64,000 bases of DNA from an uncultured Lachnospiraceae bacterium (lineage in GTDB: Bacteria; Bacillota; Clostridia; Lachnospirales; Lachnospiraceae): NCBI GenBank assembly GCA_902789555.1, contig CADAOF010000006.1, positions 44,812 to 108,811 on the forward strand, given 5' to 3'. Positions 1-11,064 of this stretch are shown here, in pieces (position 1 is the stretch's first letter; each line of letters starts with the position of its first letter). The position numbers and the translations under genes were made by a program. The notes beneath the pieces were generated by a model, which saw nothing but the letters and a program-made list of their open reading frames with translations, was not told the DNA's origin and did not search any database.

Positions 1-80
1 ATGCCGCACAATAGCCCCGTTCCCTGCAGCTGGGGCGGCCGCCTTCATCTTTTTTTGCTTTATTCATGCACCTGCCGTCT

Positions 81-551
81 TCATTTCTCAGACGGAATCT
101 CGATAGAGATGGATAATCGGCCTCCCAACGCCTGCGCAATTTTTTCTAAAGTTGCAACAGAAGGATTGGCAACGCCCCGCTCGATCTTTGATATATCGGA
201 CTGGTCGATCCCGCAAAGATCCGCAAGCTGCTTCTGCGAGATGTCCGCCTCCGCTCTGGCGGAAGCGACTGCGTGAGCTGACGCCTGATGAATGACAAGG
301 ACTTCTCTGCGAAGGTTTTCGCCCTCTTCATAGATCGTTTCGGCGTCAATATCCAGTTCGTCATTCCAGACAATACCGTAAGCACCTATCAGCTTGCCGG
401 ACAGGAACAGACTTCGGTCTTCCAGCTGTTTCAACTGCGGATATTTAGGGAACAGCGTGCGCATATCGTAGCGCTTAACATAACCGTCCTGAAATAAGAC
501 TTCCAGAGTTGTTCCTTCAAGTAATCTCAATTCTGCTGCTTTGTGAAACAT
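81..551 (-). CDS. DUF2442 domain fused to XRE-family HTH (antitoxin-like regulator)
   Basis: A 156-residue protein. Residues 1 to about 75 resemble the DUF2442 fold (LRLLEGTTLEVLFQDGYVKRYD at the start). Residues about 95-150 form a clear Cro/CI helix-turn-helix (SQKQLADLCGIDQSDISKIE). It is the second gene of a two-gene unit, 31 nt behind a DUF4160 gene, with a GGGAG ribosome-binding site before ATG 551. DUF4160 and DUF2442 proteins are commonly adjacent and have been treated as toxin-antitoxin-like pairs; here the DUF2442 partner carries its own DNA-binding domain, which would suit an autorepressing antitoxin. The domain calls are by eye and the toxin-antitoxin role is inferred. Confidence 0.85.
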   Translation of the reverse strand: MFHKAAELRLLEGTTLEVLFQDGYVKRYDMRTLFPKYPQLKQLEDRSLFLSGKLIGAYGIVWNDELDIDAETIYEEGENLRREVLVIHQASAHAVASARAEADISQKQLADLCGIDQSDISKIERGVANPSVATLEKIAQALGGRLSISIEIPSEK

Positions 552-582
552 AACGACATCTCCCTCTTGCCCTGTCTCGCTG

Positions 583-837
583 TTACGTCAGCGGAGGCAG
601 CTTTTGATACTTCCCGCTTTCCCACATTTCGAGCAGTTCATTTTGATATTTCAAAATGAATTCCTGTACTAACGCCTTCGCCTTTGGAGGAAATTCACCT
701 TCAATGATCTCTCCTGTAGCGATCAGAAACGGGGCGTCCAGATCCTGCGTGATCGCATGTACGTGCGGAGGATTATGTTCCTTGCTGCGCAGGTACATGA
801 CAATAATGATCCCGTAGAAGTAGCTGATCGTTGGCAT
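583..837 (-). CDS. DUF4160 domain protein (putative toxin partner)
   Basis: An 84-residue protein beginning MPTISYFYGI and carrying the conserved NPPHVHA motif at residues 22-28, which is the hallmark of DUF4160. It is promoter-proximal, preceded by AAGGAG and a perfect consensus promoter, and is followed after 31 nt by the DUF2442-HTH gene. The biochemical function of DUF4160 is not established; the pairing suggests a toxin/antitoxin or stress module, but nothing in the sequence proves toxicity. Confidence 0.85.
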   Translation of the reverse strand: MPTISYFYGIIIVMYLRSKEHNPPHVHAITQDLDAPFLIATGEIIEGEFPPKAKALVQEFILKYQNELLEMWESGKYQKLPPLT

Positions 838-869
838 GAGATGTCTCCTTTCTAAGATTTTGCAGCTTG

Positions 870-898
870 ATTATAGGGGATATATACCCTAATGTCAA
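870..898 (-). promoter_or_regulatory. Consensus sigma-A promoter of the DUF4160/DUF2442-HTH pair
   Basis: On the minus strand, TTGACA (893-898) and TATAAT (870-875) are separated by exactly 17 nt. It is a perfect match to the sigma-A consensus and lies about 35 nt upstream of the DUF4160 start codon. Confidence 0.9.
874..891. promoter_or_regulatory. Palindromic operator in the promoter spacer
   Basis: TAGGGGATATATACCCTA is an 18-bp near-perfect palindrome (16 of 18 positions symmetric) filling the spacer and touching the -10 box. The downstream HTH protein is the obvious candidate repressor. Binding is inferred. Confidence 0.6.
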
Positions 899-915
899 GA
901 ATAAAAAAAACACGG

Positions 916-2208
916 TCATTTCGTCTTCCGCGCTCCCTGAACCAGCCGCCAGAGCGGCAGGAGGATGAGGTAGAAAGTGGTAAGGACGGCGGCGGACGGT
1001 GCGCCGACTGCGGCAAGCGGCACGGCACCGGCAATGGACCAGGGGATGAGCGGGGCAGTCACGACCGCGCTGTCTTCGAGGTCGAGGGCAAGAACTTCCT
1101 TATCGGCATATTCGCCGCGGCAGAGCTGCTCGGTCAAAAGGATGGTCAGGGTCTGGTTGCAGGCGATGACACCGGTGAGGACGGATGTGACGAGCGACGC
1201 GGCGTAAGCGCCTGTCTTTGCGGACAGCCTGCCGATAAGGCGTTTGGCCTCATCAAGCATCCCGGTCTTCTGAAAGATCCCGGAGTAGGCGGAGGAAAGG
1301 CAGACGATGCAGGCGACGCGGATCATGGAGACGATGCCGCCCCCGCTGACGAGGCGGGCGACCTCGGCATCCGCCGGCGTAAAACCGGATAATGCCGCGC
1401 GCAGGATCTCCGGGAGAGAAAGCCCCTGCAGGATCAGGCAGAGCGGGACGGCTGTGAGAATGCTGGCGCCCATGGCGAGCTTAACCTTTACGCGGAATGC
1501 CGCCAGGACCAGGATGGCGGCCGCCGGGATGAGGGCGGTCCAATGCAGCCGGAAACTCCGGGAAAACAGGGCTTCGAGGTCCATGACGGAGCCTTCGCGC
1601 GGGAGTGTCAGTCCGATCCCGGCGTAGATGCCGCAGGCAAGCAGAAACGGAACGAAGGCCGTTTTGACCATGCGGCGGATGTTGTCGTAGATATCGGTCT
1701 TCGTGACGGCGGCGACCAGGAGGGCGCTCGTGGAAACGGGAGAGCAGCGGTCGCCGAAGAAGGCACCGGACAGCACTGCGCCGCCGGTAAGCAGAGGGGA
1801 GACGCCCATGGAGGTCCCGATCGCCGCACAGATGACGCCCATGGTGGCGGCCGTCCCGAAGGAGGTTCCCGTCAGCACGGAGACCAGGCAGTTGAGGAGA
1901 AAGGCCATCAGAAGGAAGACGGACGGCCGGATCAGGCCGGAGGCATAGCAGACGATGACGGGGATCGTCCCGGCCGCGCGCCAAAGCGCCGTCATGATCC
2001 CGATCAGGAAGAAGGTGATGAGGATGTTGCGGACGGTCTTTATCCCTTCGAAGGCCATGCGGAAAAGTTCGAGCCGGGAAAAGCCTTTGCGCCTGCCGTA
2101 AAGCAAAAAGACGAGCAGGCCGAAGGCGAGGGCGTACAGGATCGACAGATCCAGTACGATGCAGATAAGTAGGGCGGCACAGAAAAGGCCGAGCGCGATC
2201 CATTCCAT
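916..2208 (-). CDS. NhaC-family Na+/H+ antiporter
   Basis: A polytopic membrane protein of 430 residues with about ten hydrophobic segments and the family signature near the middle (GAVLSGAFFGDRCSPVS). NhaC-family carriers exchange Na+ or an organic solute/proton at the cytoplasmic membrane; the exact substrate cannot be read here. I place the start at ATG 2208 and not at 2226, because AAGGAG lies 6 nt upstream of 2208 and inside the longer reading. It follows trmB by 44 nt on the same strand and is probably cotranscribed. No strong terminator is visible before the next minus-strand promoter. Confidence 0.88.
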   Translation of the reverse strand: MEWIALGLFCAALLICIVLDLSILYALAFGLLVFLLYGRRKGFSRLELFRMAFEGIKTVRNILITFFLIGIMTALWRAAGTIPVIVCYASGLIRPSVFLLMAFLLNCLVSVLTGTSFGTAATMGVICAAIGTSMGVSPLLTGGAVLSGAFFGDRCSPVSTSALLVAAVTKTDIYDNIRRMVKTAFVPFLLACGIYAGIGLTLPREGSVMDLEALFSRSFRLHWTALIPAAAILVLAAFRVKVKLAMGASILTAVPLCLILQGLSLPEILRAALSGFTPADAEVARLVSGGGIVSMIRVACIVCLSSAYSGIFQKTGMLDEAKRLIGRLSAKTGAYAASLVTSVLTGVIACNQTLTILLTEQLCRGEYADKEVLALDLEDSAVVTAPLIPWSIAGAVPLAAVGAPSAAVLTTFYLILLPLWRLVQGARKTK

Positions 2209-2252
2209 GGGGAACTCCTTGCGCATTTCGGAGCGCGGAGGCGGTGAGGCGG

Positions 2253-2894
2253 TCAGGCCTTCGGCGGGAGGGCAGCGAGCTTCCCGATGGGGTTGCCCTT
2301 TGCCGAGAATTTTTCTTCGTATTCGGTCATGACGTTGCCCTCGGAGAGGACCGGGTCATGATGGAGGTCGCGGGTGAGAAGGGTGAGCGTCCAGCCCTCG
2401 TTTTTCAGGGTTTCTGCGGACCATTCGAAGAGGGGCATGTTGTCGGTCTTGAATTCGAGCCGGCCGTCGGGCGCGAGCAGGTTCTCCCACATTTTCAGAA
2501 AGCCCGGCGCGGTCAGGCGGCGCTTTGCGTGGCGGTCCTTCGGCCAGGGATCGGAGAAATTGAGATAAATGATATCGACTTCGCCTTCGTCAAAGACCTC
2601 GGAAAGGCCGCGCGCGTCCATCCACAGGAACTTCAGGTTGGCCAGCTGCTCGCGGTCCTTTTTCAGCGCCTTGAACAGGACACTTGAGTAGAAATCCAGT
2701 CCAACATAGGCAATTTCGGGGTTTAAAGCGGCTAACTGTGTGACAAATTTCCCTTTGCCGCAGCCGATCTCGAGGGCGATCTTCCGCCCGCCGAAGTATT
2801 CCCTCCACTTTCCCTTCATGCTTTCGGGGTCGTGGATGACCTGCGGGCTGGCCTCGACGACGTCTTCGGATCCCGTGATATGTTTCAGACGCAT
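2253..2894 (-). CDS. trmB: tRNA (guanine-N7-)-methyltransferase
   Basis: A 213-residue Rossmann-fold methyltransferase that makes m7G46 in tRNA using S-adenosylmethionine. Motif I EIGCGKGKF is at residues 42-50 and the TrmB signature YLNFSDPWPK at 110-119, followed by the basic RHAKRR stretch; the C-terminal TEYEEKF motif is present. The length is typical for the family. Ribosome-binding site GGAGG precedes ATG 2894. It is divergent from the GH31 gene and leads nhaC. Confidence 0.95.
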   Translation of the reverse strand: MRLKHITGSEDVVEASPQVIHDPESMKGKWREYFGGRKIALEIGCGKGKFVTQLAALNPEIAYVGLDFYSSVLFKALKKDREQLANLKFLWMDARGLSEVFDEGEVDIIYLNFSDPWPKDRHAKRRLTAPGFLKMWENLLAPDGRLEFKTDNMPLFEWSAETLKNEGWTLTLLTRDLHHDPVLSEGNVMTEYEEKFSAKGNPIGKLAALPPKA

Positions 2895-2926
2895 AACTGA
2901 CCTCCTGCGGCAGATGCCGCGACGCC

Positions 2927-2956
2927 ACTATACCATGAAGGCACCTCCCGGCGCAA
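2927..2956 (-). promoter_or_regulatory. trmB promoter
   Basis: On the minus strand TTGCGC (2951-2956), an 18-nt spacer and TATAGT (2927-2932) preceded by TGG, giving an extended -10. It sits about 33 nt before the trmB start. Confidence 0.6.
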
Positions 2957-3006
2957 GATTCCTTCTTTCTTTTCTCTGCCTTTTGCTGGCGCAGGAGCGC
3001 TCCGGC

Positions 3007-3015
3007 TGTTATAAT
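3007..3015 (+). promoter_or_regulatory. Extended -10 promoter of the GH31 gene
   Basis: TGTTATAAT is a perfect extended -10 element 32 nt before ATG 3047. No good -35 box is present at 17 nt, so the TG extension probably compensates. The same TGnTATAAT form recurs before metG, glgC and the response regulator gene. Confidence 0.65.
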
Positions 3016-3046
3016 GGAACAAACACTTATCCGACAGGAGAGAGCA

Positions 3047-4948
3047 ATGATCAGAAGATTCGTTTCAGGGCGGCCGATCGTGACCGGCGCAGTAGTTCGC
3101 AGGCTGCCGGCCGAAAGCATGGACGGCTTCCCTTTCGCGCATCGCTTGGACGGCGGGCGCTTTGTTTTTTCCTTCCCGCTGGAGAAGGATGAGATCGTGT
3201 ACGGGCTCGGCGAAGCGCCGCGCGGGATCAACAAACGCGGCTGGATCTACCGGAGCTTCTGCAGCGATGACTATCTGCATACGGAGGAGAAGGAGGCCTT
3301 CTACGCCGCGCACAATTTTCTGCTTCATGACGGCTGCGGGATCTTCATCGATTTTCCGGCGGAGATCCGCTGGGACATCGGCTATGCCCGCGCGGATGAG
3401 GCGGTGATCACCCTGGACGGAGAGGATTTTGAGATCTATCTGATCTTCGGGGAGACGCCGCGCGCCGTCGTCCGCGAATTCCGCTCCCTGATCGGGAAAA
3501 GCTATGTCCCGCCGTTCTGGGCGTTCGGCTTCCAGCAGTCCCGCTGGAGTTACCCTGATGCTGAAGCGGTACGGGACATCGTCCGCGGCTATGACGAGGC
3601 CGGGCTCCCGCTGGACGCCGTTTATCTGGATATCGACTACATGGATCACTATAAGAATTTCACGGTGGATCGGGAGGCCTTTCCGGATCTTGCCGGCCTT
3701 GCCGCGGAGATGAAGGCGGAAGGGATCCATCTCGTTCCCATCATCGATGCCGGCGTCAAAAAAGAAGAAGGCTATGCGGTCTATGAGGAAGGCCGGGACA
3801 AAGGCTATTTCTGCAGGAATGCGGACGGCACCGACTTTGAAGGCGGCGTCTGGCCCGGGACCGTCGGATTCCCCGACTTCCTGCGCCCCGAAGTGCGGGC
3901 GTGGTTCGGCGAAAAGTACCGCATCCTTACCGACATGGGCATCGACGGCTTCTGGAACGACATGAACGAACCGGCGCTCTTTTACTCCGCGAAAGGTCTT
4001 GCGGACGCACTGGAAACGGCGTCGGAGATGCGCGGCAAAAACCTTGATCTTCCGCAGTTCTTTGCACTGAAAGGCGCTTTCGAAGGGCTGGACAACCGGC
4101 GGGAGGACTATGCCTCGATCTGGCATGAAATTGACGGCAGACCCGTGAACCACATGCGCGTCCACAATCTCTACGGGGCCTCCATGACCCGGGCGGCCGG
4201 CGAATTCTTTGAAGAGGCATTCGGGAAGGAAAAGATCCTGCTGATCTCCCGCGCGTCCTGCATCGGCGCGCACCGCTATGGCGGCATCTGGTTCGGCGAT
4301 AATCATTCGTGGTGGCAGCACATCCTGCTGTGCCTGAAGATGCTGCCCTCCGCCAACATGTGCGGCTTCCTGTACTGCGGGGCGGACCTCGGCGGTTTCG
4401 GCGGCAATACGACGCCCGACCTTCTGCTCCGTTTCCTCGCGCTCGGTGTCTTCACCCCGCTCATGCGCAACCACTCCGCGATGGGCACCCGCGATCAGGA
4501 ATGCTTCCGCTTCGAAAATACGGCGGATTTCCGGGACGTGACCCGGGTACGCTACCGCCTGATCCCTTATCTGTACGAAACGTTCCGCCGCGCGGCCGAG
4601 GAAGGGGACATGATGTTCCGGCCGCTTTCCTTCGACTGGCCGGACGACCCCCTTGCCCGCGAATGCGAAACGCAGCTGCTGCTTGGCGATGAGTGCATGA
4701 TCGCGCCGGTGTACGAGCAGAACGTCTCCGGCCGGACGGTATACCTGCCCGAGGAAATGTGCTTCGTGAAGCTTTCGGGAGACCGCATTACGGCGAAAGA
4801 GATCCTTCCTCCGGGGCTTCACTATATCCGCGTCGCCCTGAACGAAGTGCCGCTCTTCCTGAAGAAGGGAAAGAGCATCCCGCTCTGCCGCCCTGCCCTC
4901 CGTACCTCAAGGTTGGATATAGCAGGGAAAGAAGACCTGACGTGGTGA
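3047..4948 (+). CDS. Glycoside hydrolase family 31 alpha-glucosidase, C-terminus altered
   Basis: A cytoplasmic exo-acting alpha-glucosidase of about 633 residues. The catalytic nucleophile is D305 in WNDMNEP and the acid/base is D418 in WFGDNHSWW; the barrel motifs match the human-gut GH31 enzymes closely. The start is ATG 3047 (AGGAG at 3036-3040); the in-frame ATG 3014 overlaps the -10 box and is unlikely. Oddity: after VALNEVPLF..GKSIPLC (about nt 4888) the expected last 40-50 residues, with a YEDDG-type beta-strand motif, are absent. They are replaced by a short unrelated tail that stops at 4948, where a hairpin-rich noncoding element begins. The catalytic domain is intact, so activity may be retained. 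Confidence 0.9.
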   Translation: MIRRFVSGRPIVTGAVVRRLPAESMDGFPFAHRLDGGRFVFSFPLEKDEIVYGLGEAPRGINKRGWIYRSFCSDDYLHTEEKEAFYAAHNFLLHDGCGIFIDFPAEIRWDIGYARADEAVITLDGEDFEIYLIFGETPRAVVREFRSLIGKSYVPPFWAFGFQQSRWSYPDAEAVRDIVRGYDEAGLPLDAVYLDIDYMDHYKNFTVDREAFPDLAGLAAEMKAEGIHLVPIIDAGVKKEEGYAVYEEGRDKGYFCRNADGTDFEGGVWPGTVGFPDFLRPEVRAWFGEKYRILTDMGIDGFWNDMNEPALFYSAKGLADALETASEMRGKNLDLPQFFALKGAFEGLDNRREDYASIWHEIDGRPVNHMRVHNLYGASMTRAAGEFFEEAFGKEKILLISRASCIGAHRYGGIWFGDNHSWWQHILLCLKMLPSANMCGFLYCGADLGGFGGNTTPDLLLRFLALGVFTPLMRNHSAMGTRDQECFRFENTADFRDVTRVRYRLIPYLYETFRRAAEEGDMMFRPLSFDWPDDPLARECETQLLLGDECMIAPVYEQNVSGRTVYLPEEMCFVKLSGDRITAKEILPPGLHYIRVALNEVPLFLKKGKSIPLCRPALRTSRLDIAGKEDLTW

Positions 4949-5190
4949 ACACCGGAGTATCCATGCCATAAGCGCGAGCGGGCCGTCCATACCTGAGCGA
5001 GCGTGCCCGAAACGGTCTTTCGAAGCGACTTGGGAGCGAAGCGGACCGGAGCTGAGAAAGACTGTTCGAGGCAGCGAGCGTAACAACCCAAAGCGCGAGC
5101 GGGCCGGACAAGTTTTCGAACGATTTAGCGAAGCGTCTAGTGAGAAAACTTCGTACCGGACGCGAGCGCGGGCGTCAGCGAGCACATATA
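4949..5190. repeat. Hairpin-rich intergenic repeat element
   Basis: This gene-free stretch holds two long hairpins and a direct repeat. Hairpin A pairs GGTCTTTC (5014-5021) with GAAAGACT (5056-5063), extended by CGAA/TTCG. Hairpin B pairs AAGTTTTC (5110-5117) with GAAAACTT (5144-5151), extended by CCGG/CCGG. The 16-mer AAGCGCGAGCGGGCCG occurs at 4970-4985 and 5091-5106. Motifs of the form AGCGAAGCG and GCGAGCG are scattered throughout. No convincing reading frame crosses it. It looks like a composite palindromic repeat, possibly mobile. Confidence 0.65.
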
Positions 5191-5194
5191 ATTC

Positions 5195-5223
5195 TTGAAA
5201 ACCACCTCTCTCTATGCTATAAT
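5195..5223 (+). promoter_or_regulatory. metG operon promoter
   Basis: TTGAAA (5195-5200), a 17-nt spacer and TATAAT (5218-5223) preceded by TGC: a strong promoter with an extended -10. The roughly 85-nt leader that follows can form two small hairpins (ATGCCCA/TGGGTAT and GGCTG/CAGCC) before the ribosome-binding site. No T-box motif was found. Confidence 0.85.
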
Positions 5224-5316
5224 CCAACCAAGTATGCCCATCTTTTGGGTATTTTCGGCTGTCCGCAGCCAAGGACCCGGAACGGCTCATCTGCCGCGAC
5301 GGATAAGGAGACAAAC

Positions 5317-7305
5317 ATGAACACCTACGACAAGAAACCCTACTACATCACCACCGCCATTGCCTATGCCTCGGGCAAGCCGCACATCGGCAACTGCTAT
5401 GAGATCGTCCTGACGGACGCCATTGCCAGATTCCGCAGAGCCCAGGGCTACGACGTTTTCTTCCAGACCGGCACCGACGAACACGGCCAGAAGATCGAAA
5501 ACAAAGCGGCAGCCGCGGGCAAGGATCCGAAGAGCTTCGTGGACGAGACCGCCGGTCTCATCCAGAACATCTGGGACTCCCTGAACATTTCCTACGACAA
5601 GTTCATCCGCACGACTGACGGCTATCATGAAGCCGAGGTCCAGAAGATCTTTAAGAAACTCTACGATCAGGGCGATATCTACAAAGGCGCCTACGAAGGC
5701 TGGTACTGCGTGCCCGACGAGTCTTTCTTCACGGAAAGCCAGGTCGTGGAAAAGGACGGCGTGAAAGTCTGTCCCGACTGCGGCCGCCCCGTGGAAAAGG
5801 CCAAGGAGGAAGCGTATTTCTTCAAGATGAGCAAATACGCGCCGGCGCTGATCGACCATATCAATAAACATCCCGAGTTCATCCAGCCCGTTTCCCGCAA
5901 GAACGAGATGATGAACAATTTCCTGCTGCCCGGCCTGCAGGACCTGTGCGTTTCCCGCACCTCTTTCAAGTGGGGCATCCCGGTCACCTTCGACGAAAAG
6001 CACGTCGTCTATGTCTGGCTGGACGCGCTGACCAACTACATTACCGGCATCGGCTATCACTGCGGCGGCGAAAGCACGGAGCAGTATAAGAAATTCTGGC
6101 CGGCGGACGTCCACGTCATCGGCAAGGACATCATCCGCTTCCATACCATTTACTGGCCGATCTTCCTGATGGCGCTCGGCGAACCGCTCCCGAAGCAGGT
6201 CTTCGGCCATCCCTGGCTGCTGCAGGGCGACGGCAAGATGTCGAAGTCGCGCGGCAACGTCCTCTACGCGGACACCCTGATCGATTTCTTCGGCCTCGAT
6301 GCGGTGCGCTATTTCGTGCTGCACGAGATGCCGTTTGAAAATGACGGCGTGATCACCTGGGACCTCCTGATCGAACGGATCAACACGGACCTCGCGAATG
6401 TCCTCGGCAATCTGCTGAACCGCACCGTTGCGATGAGCAACAAGTATTTCGGCGGCACCGTCCGAAACGGCGGCGTGAGCGAGCCTGTGGACGATGAACT
6501 GATCGCCCTTGCGAAGGAAACGCCTGCGCGCTGCGAGAAGGCAATGGAGACCCTGCACGTGGCAGATGCCCTGACCGAGATCTGGAACCTCTTCAAGCGC
6601 TGCAACAAATACATCGACGAGACGATGCCCTGGGCACTTGCGAAGGATCCTGAGAAGAAGGACCGCCTCGCGACGGTGCTGTACAACCTCCGCGAAGGGC
6701 TCACCGTCGGCGCGAGCCTGCTCGCCCCCTTCCTGCCGGACACCGCGAAGAAGATCACGGACCAGCTGGGGACGGAACCGTATTCCTTTGCCGAACTCGG
6801 CGGCTTCGGCCTGCACGGGGAGACGAAGGTGACGGAGAAGCCCGAGCAGCTCTTTGCGAGACTCGACCCTGCTGCCGTCATGGCGAAGGTAAGAGAGATG
6901 TTCCCGGCACCGGAAGAGAAGAAGGAAGAACAGCCCGCGCCGGAAGAAAAGACCGGGGAGAAGCCCCTCGTCCACAAGCCCGAGGTCGAATATGACGATT
7001 TCGCGAAGCTCGAATTCCGCATCGGCGAGATCATTGCCTGCGAAGAGGTCCCGAAGTCCAGAAAACTCCTCTGCAACACCATCCGTTTCGGCAGTGAGAC
7101 CCGTCAGATCCTTTCCGGGATCAAGGCCTGGTACAAGCCTGAGGAAATGGTCGGCAAGAAGGTCATGGCCATCGTGAACCTGAAGCCCGCGAAGCTCGCC
7201 GGCATGCTGAGTGAGGGCATGATCCTCGCTGCGGAGGATGAAGAGGGGAACCTTTCCCTGATGACTCCCGAAAAAGAAGTCGCCGGCGGCGCCGAAGTAC
7301 GGTAA
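5317..7305 (+). CDS. metG: Methionyl-tRNA synthetase
   Basis: Charges tRNA-Met with methionine in the cytoplasm. The 662-residue protein has the class I HIGN motif at residues 23-26, a zinc-knuckle region near residue 150 (VCPDCGRP), KMSKS at 307-311, an anticodon-binding helical domain, an acidic EEKKEEQPAPEEK linker, and a C-terminal OB-fold tRNA-binding domain (about 555-662). The start is ATG 5317 with AAGGAG 6 nt upstream; longer upstream readings lie in the untranslated leader. It is first in a metG-secA-prfB unit; secA starts 15 nt after its stop. Confidence 0.97.
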   Translation: MNTYDKKPYYITTAIAYASGKPHIGNCYEIVLTDAIARFRRAQGYDVFFQTGTDEHGQKIENKAAAAGKDPKSFVDETAGLIQNIWDSLNISYDKFIRTTDGYHEAEVQKIFKKLYDQGDIYKGAYEGWYCVPDESFFTESQVVEKDGVKVCPDCGRPVEKAKEEAYFFKMSKYAPALIDHINKHPEFIQPVSRKNEMMNNFLLPGLQDLCVSRTSFKWGIPVTFDEKHVVYVWLDALTNYITGIGYHCGGESTEQYKKFWPADVHVIGKDIIRFHTIYWPIFLMALGEPLPKQVFGHPWLLQGDGKMSKSRGNVLYADTLIDFFGLDAVRYFVLHEMPFENDGVITWDLLIERINTDLANVLGNLLNRTVAMSNKYFGGTVRNGGVSEPVDDELIALAKETPARCEKAMETLHVADALTEIWNLFKRCNKYIDETMPWALAKDPEKKDRLATVLYNLREGLTVGASLLAPFLPDTAKKITDQLGTEPYSFAELGGFGLHGETKVTEKPEQLFARLDPAAVMAKVREMFPAPEEKKEEQPAPEEKTGEKPLVHKPEVEYDDFAKLEFRIGEIIACEEVPKSRKLLCNTIRFGSETRQILSGIKAWYKPEEMVGKKVMAIVNLKPAKLAGMLSEGMILAAEDEEGNLSLMTPEKEVAGGAEVR

Positions 7306-7320
7306 GAAGAAGGAATAAAC

Positions 7321-9903
<2,583 letters not shown>

Positions 9904-9912
9904 GAGAATGAC

Positions 9913-11043
9913 ATGCTGGAACTTGACCAGTACAAAACTACCCTCGGTACCCTGAAGGAACCCCTTGAAGAAGTCAAGGGCTCGCTGGACCTTGCGGGAA
10001 AGCAGAACCGCGTCATCGAACTGGAAAAGATGATGGAGGAGCCCACCTTCTGGAATGACGCCGAGAAGGCAGCGAAGATCACGACCGAACTGAAGAATAC
10101 CAAGGACACCGTGAAAAAGATCACGGACCTGGCCCAGGAATACGAAGATATCGGGATGATGATCGAGCTGGCTTACGAAGAAGATGACGAAGAGACGACT
10201 GCCGAGGTTGGCAGGATGCTGGAGCGCTTTGCGGATGAACTCGAAACGCTCCGGATGAGCACGCTCTTAAACGGCGAGTTTGATGACAAGAACGCGATCG
10301 TGACGCTCCACTCGGGCGCCGGCGGAACGGAATCCTGCGACTGGTGTGAGATGCTTTACCGCATGTACACCCGCTGGGCGGCCGCGAAGGGCTATACCGT
10401 GGACGTCCTGGACCTGCAGGACGGCGACGAAGCCGGCATCAAGTCCGTGACCATGCAGATCAACGGGCTGAATGCCTACGGCTACATGCGCTCCGAGCAC
10501 GGCATCCACCGGCTGGTACGCATTTCGCCTTTCAATGCCCAGGCCAAGCGCCAGACCAGCTTCGTGTCCTGCGACGTCATGCCGGACATTGAAGAAGACC
10601 TGGATATCGAGATCCCGGACGACGACATCCGCATCGACGTGTTCCGCTCAAGCGGCGCCGGCGGCCAGAAGGTCAACAAGACCTCCTCGGCCATCCGCAT
10701 CACCCACTACCCGACCGGCATCGTGGTGCAGTGCCAGAATGAGCGCTCGCAGTACCAGAACAAGGACAAGGCCATGCAGATGCTGAAGGCCAAACTCTTC
10801 ATTCTGAAGCAGCAGGAAAATGCCGAAAAGGCCGGCGCGATCCGCGGCGAAGTGGCCGACATCGCCTGGGGCAGCCAGATCCGTTCCTACGTGCTGCAGC
10901 CCTACACGATGGTAAAAGATCACCGCACCGGCGTGGAAACGGCCAACGCAGGCGCGGTGCTTGACGGCGATATCGATAAGTTCATGGGCGGGTATCTGAA
11001 GTGGAAGGCGCTCGGCGGAAAGCAGCCGGCGCAGGAAGCGTAA
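9913..11043 (+). CDS. prfB: Peptide chain release factor 2, without programmed frameshift
   Basis: RF2 terminates translation at UGA and UAA. In the 376-residue protein the stop-recognition tripeptide SPF is at 205-207 and the peptidyl-hydrolysis motif GGQ at 250-252. At the place where many prfB genes carry an in-frame UGA and +1 slippery site (about residue 25 here, GSLDLAGK), the frame is continuous with no UGA. The classic RF2 autoregulation is therefore absent. A TAGGAG ribosome-binding site overlaps the secA stop, implying translational coupling. Confidence 0.97.
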   Translation: MLELDQYKTTLGTLKEPLEEVKGSLDLAGKQNRVIELEKMMEEPTFWNDAEKAAKITTELKNTKDTVKKITDLAQEYEDIGMMIELAYEEDDEETTAEVGRMLERFADELETLRMSTLLNGEFDDKNAIVTLHSGAGGTESCDWCEMLYRMYTRWAAAKGYTVDVLDLQDGDEAGIKSVTMQINGLNAYGYMRSEHGIHRLVRISPFNAQAKRQTSFVSCDVMPDIEEDLDIEIPDDDIRIDVFRSSGAGGQKVNKTSSAIRITHYPTGIVVQCQNERSQYQNKDKAMQMLKAKLFILKQQENAEKAGAIRGEVADIAWGSQIRSYVLQPYTMVKDHRTGVETANAGAVLDGDIDKFMGGYLKWKALGGKQPAQEA

Positions 11044-11064
11044 GACGCGGCCGGGAACGGAAAC

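Noticed and set aside
1-80. Gene or terminator at the left edge
   Set aside because: The plus-strand frame here is the shadow of the DUF2442-HTH gene. A GC palindrome near 34-43 and a T-run at 50-57 are not arranged as a convincing terminator on either strand.
3014-3046. Upstream ATG 3014 as the GH31 start
   Set aside because: It overlaps the TATAAT box and has no ribosome-binding site, whereas ATG 3047 has AGGAG at proper spacing.
3065-4822. Long minus-strand open frame (585 codons) opposite the GH31 gene
   Set aside because: It is a third-position GC shadow of a gene with intact catalytic motifs; composition is low-complexity and no domain is recognisable. The same holds for 5287-6975, 8008-9870, 15789-16922, 17896-19143 and 30974-32422 on the minus strand.
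5224-5316. T-box or SAM riboswitch in the metG leader
   Set aside because: The leader is under 100 nt, has only two short hairpins, and lacks the T-box sequence and any SAM-riboswitch core.
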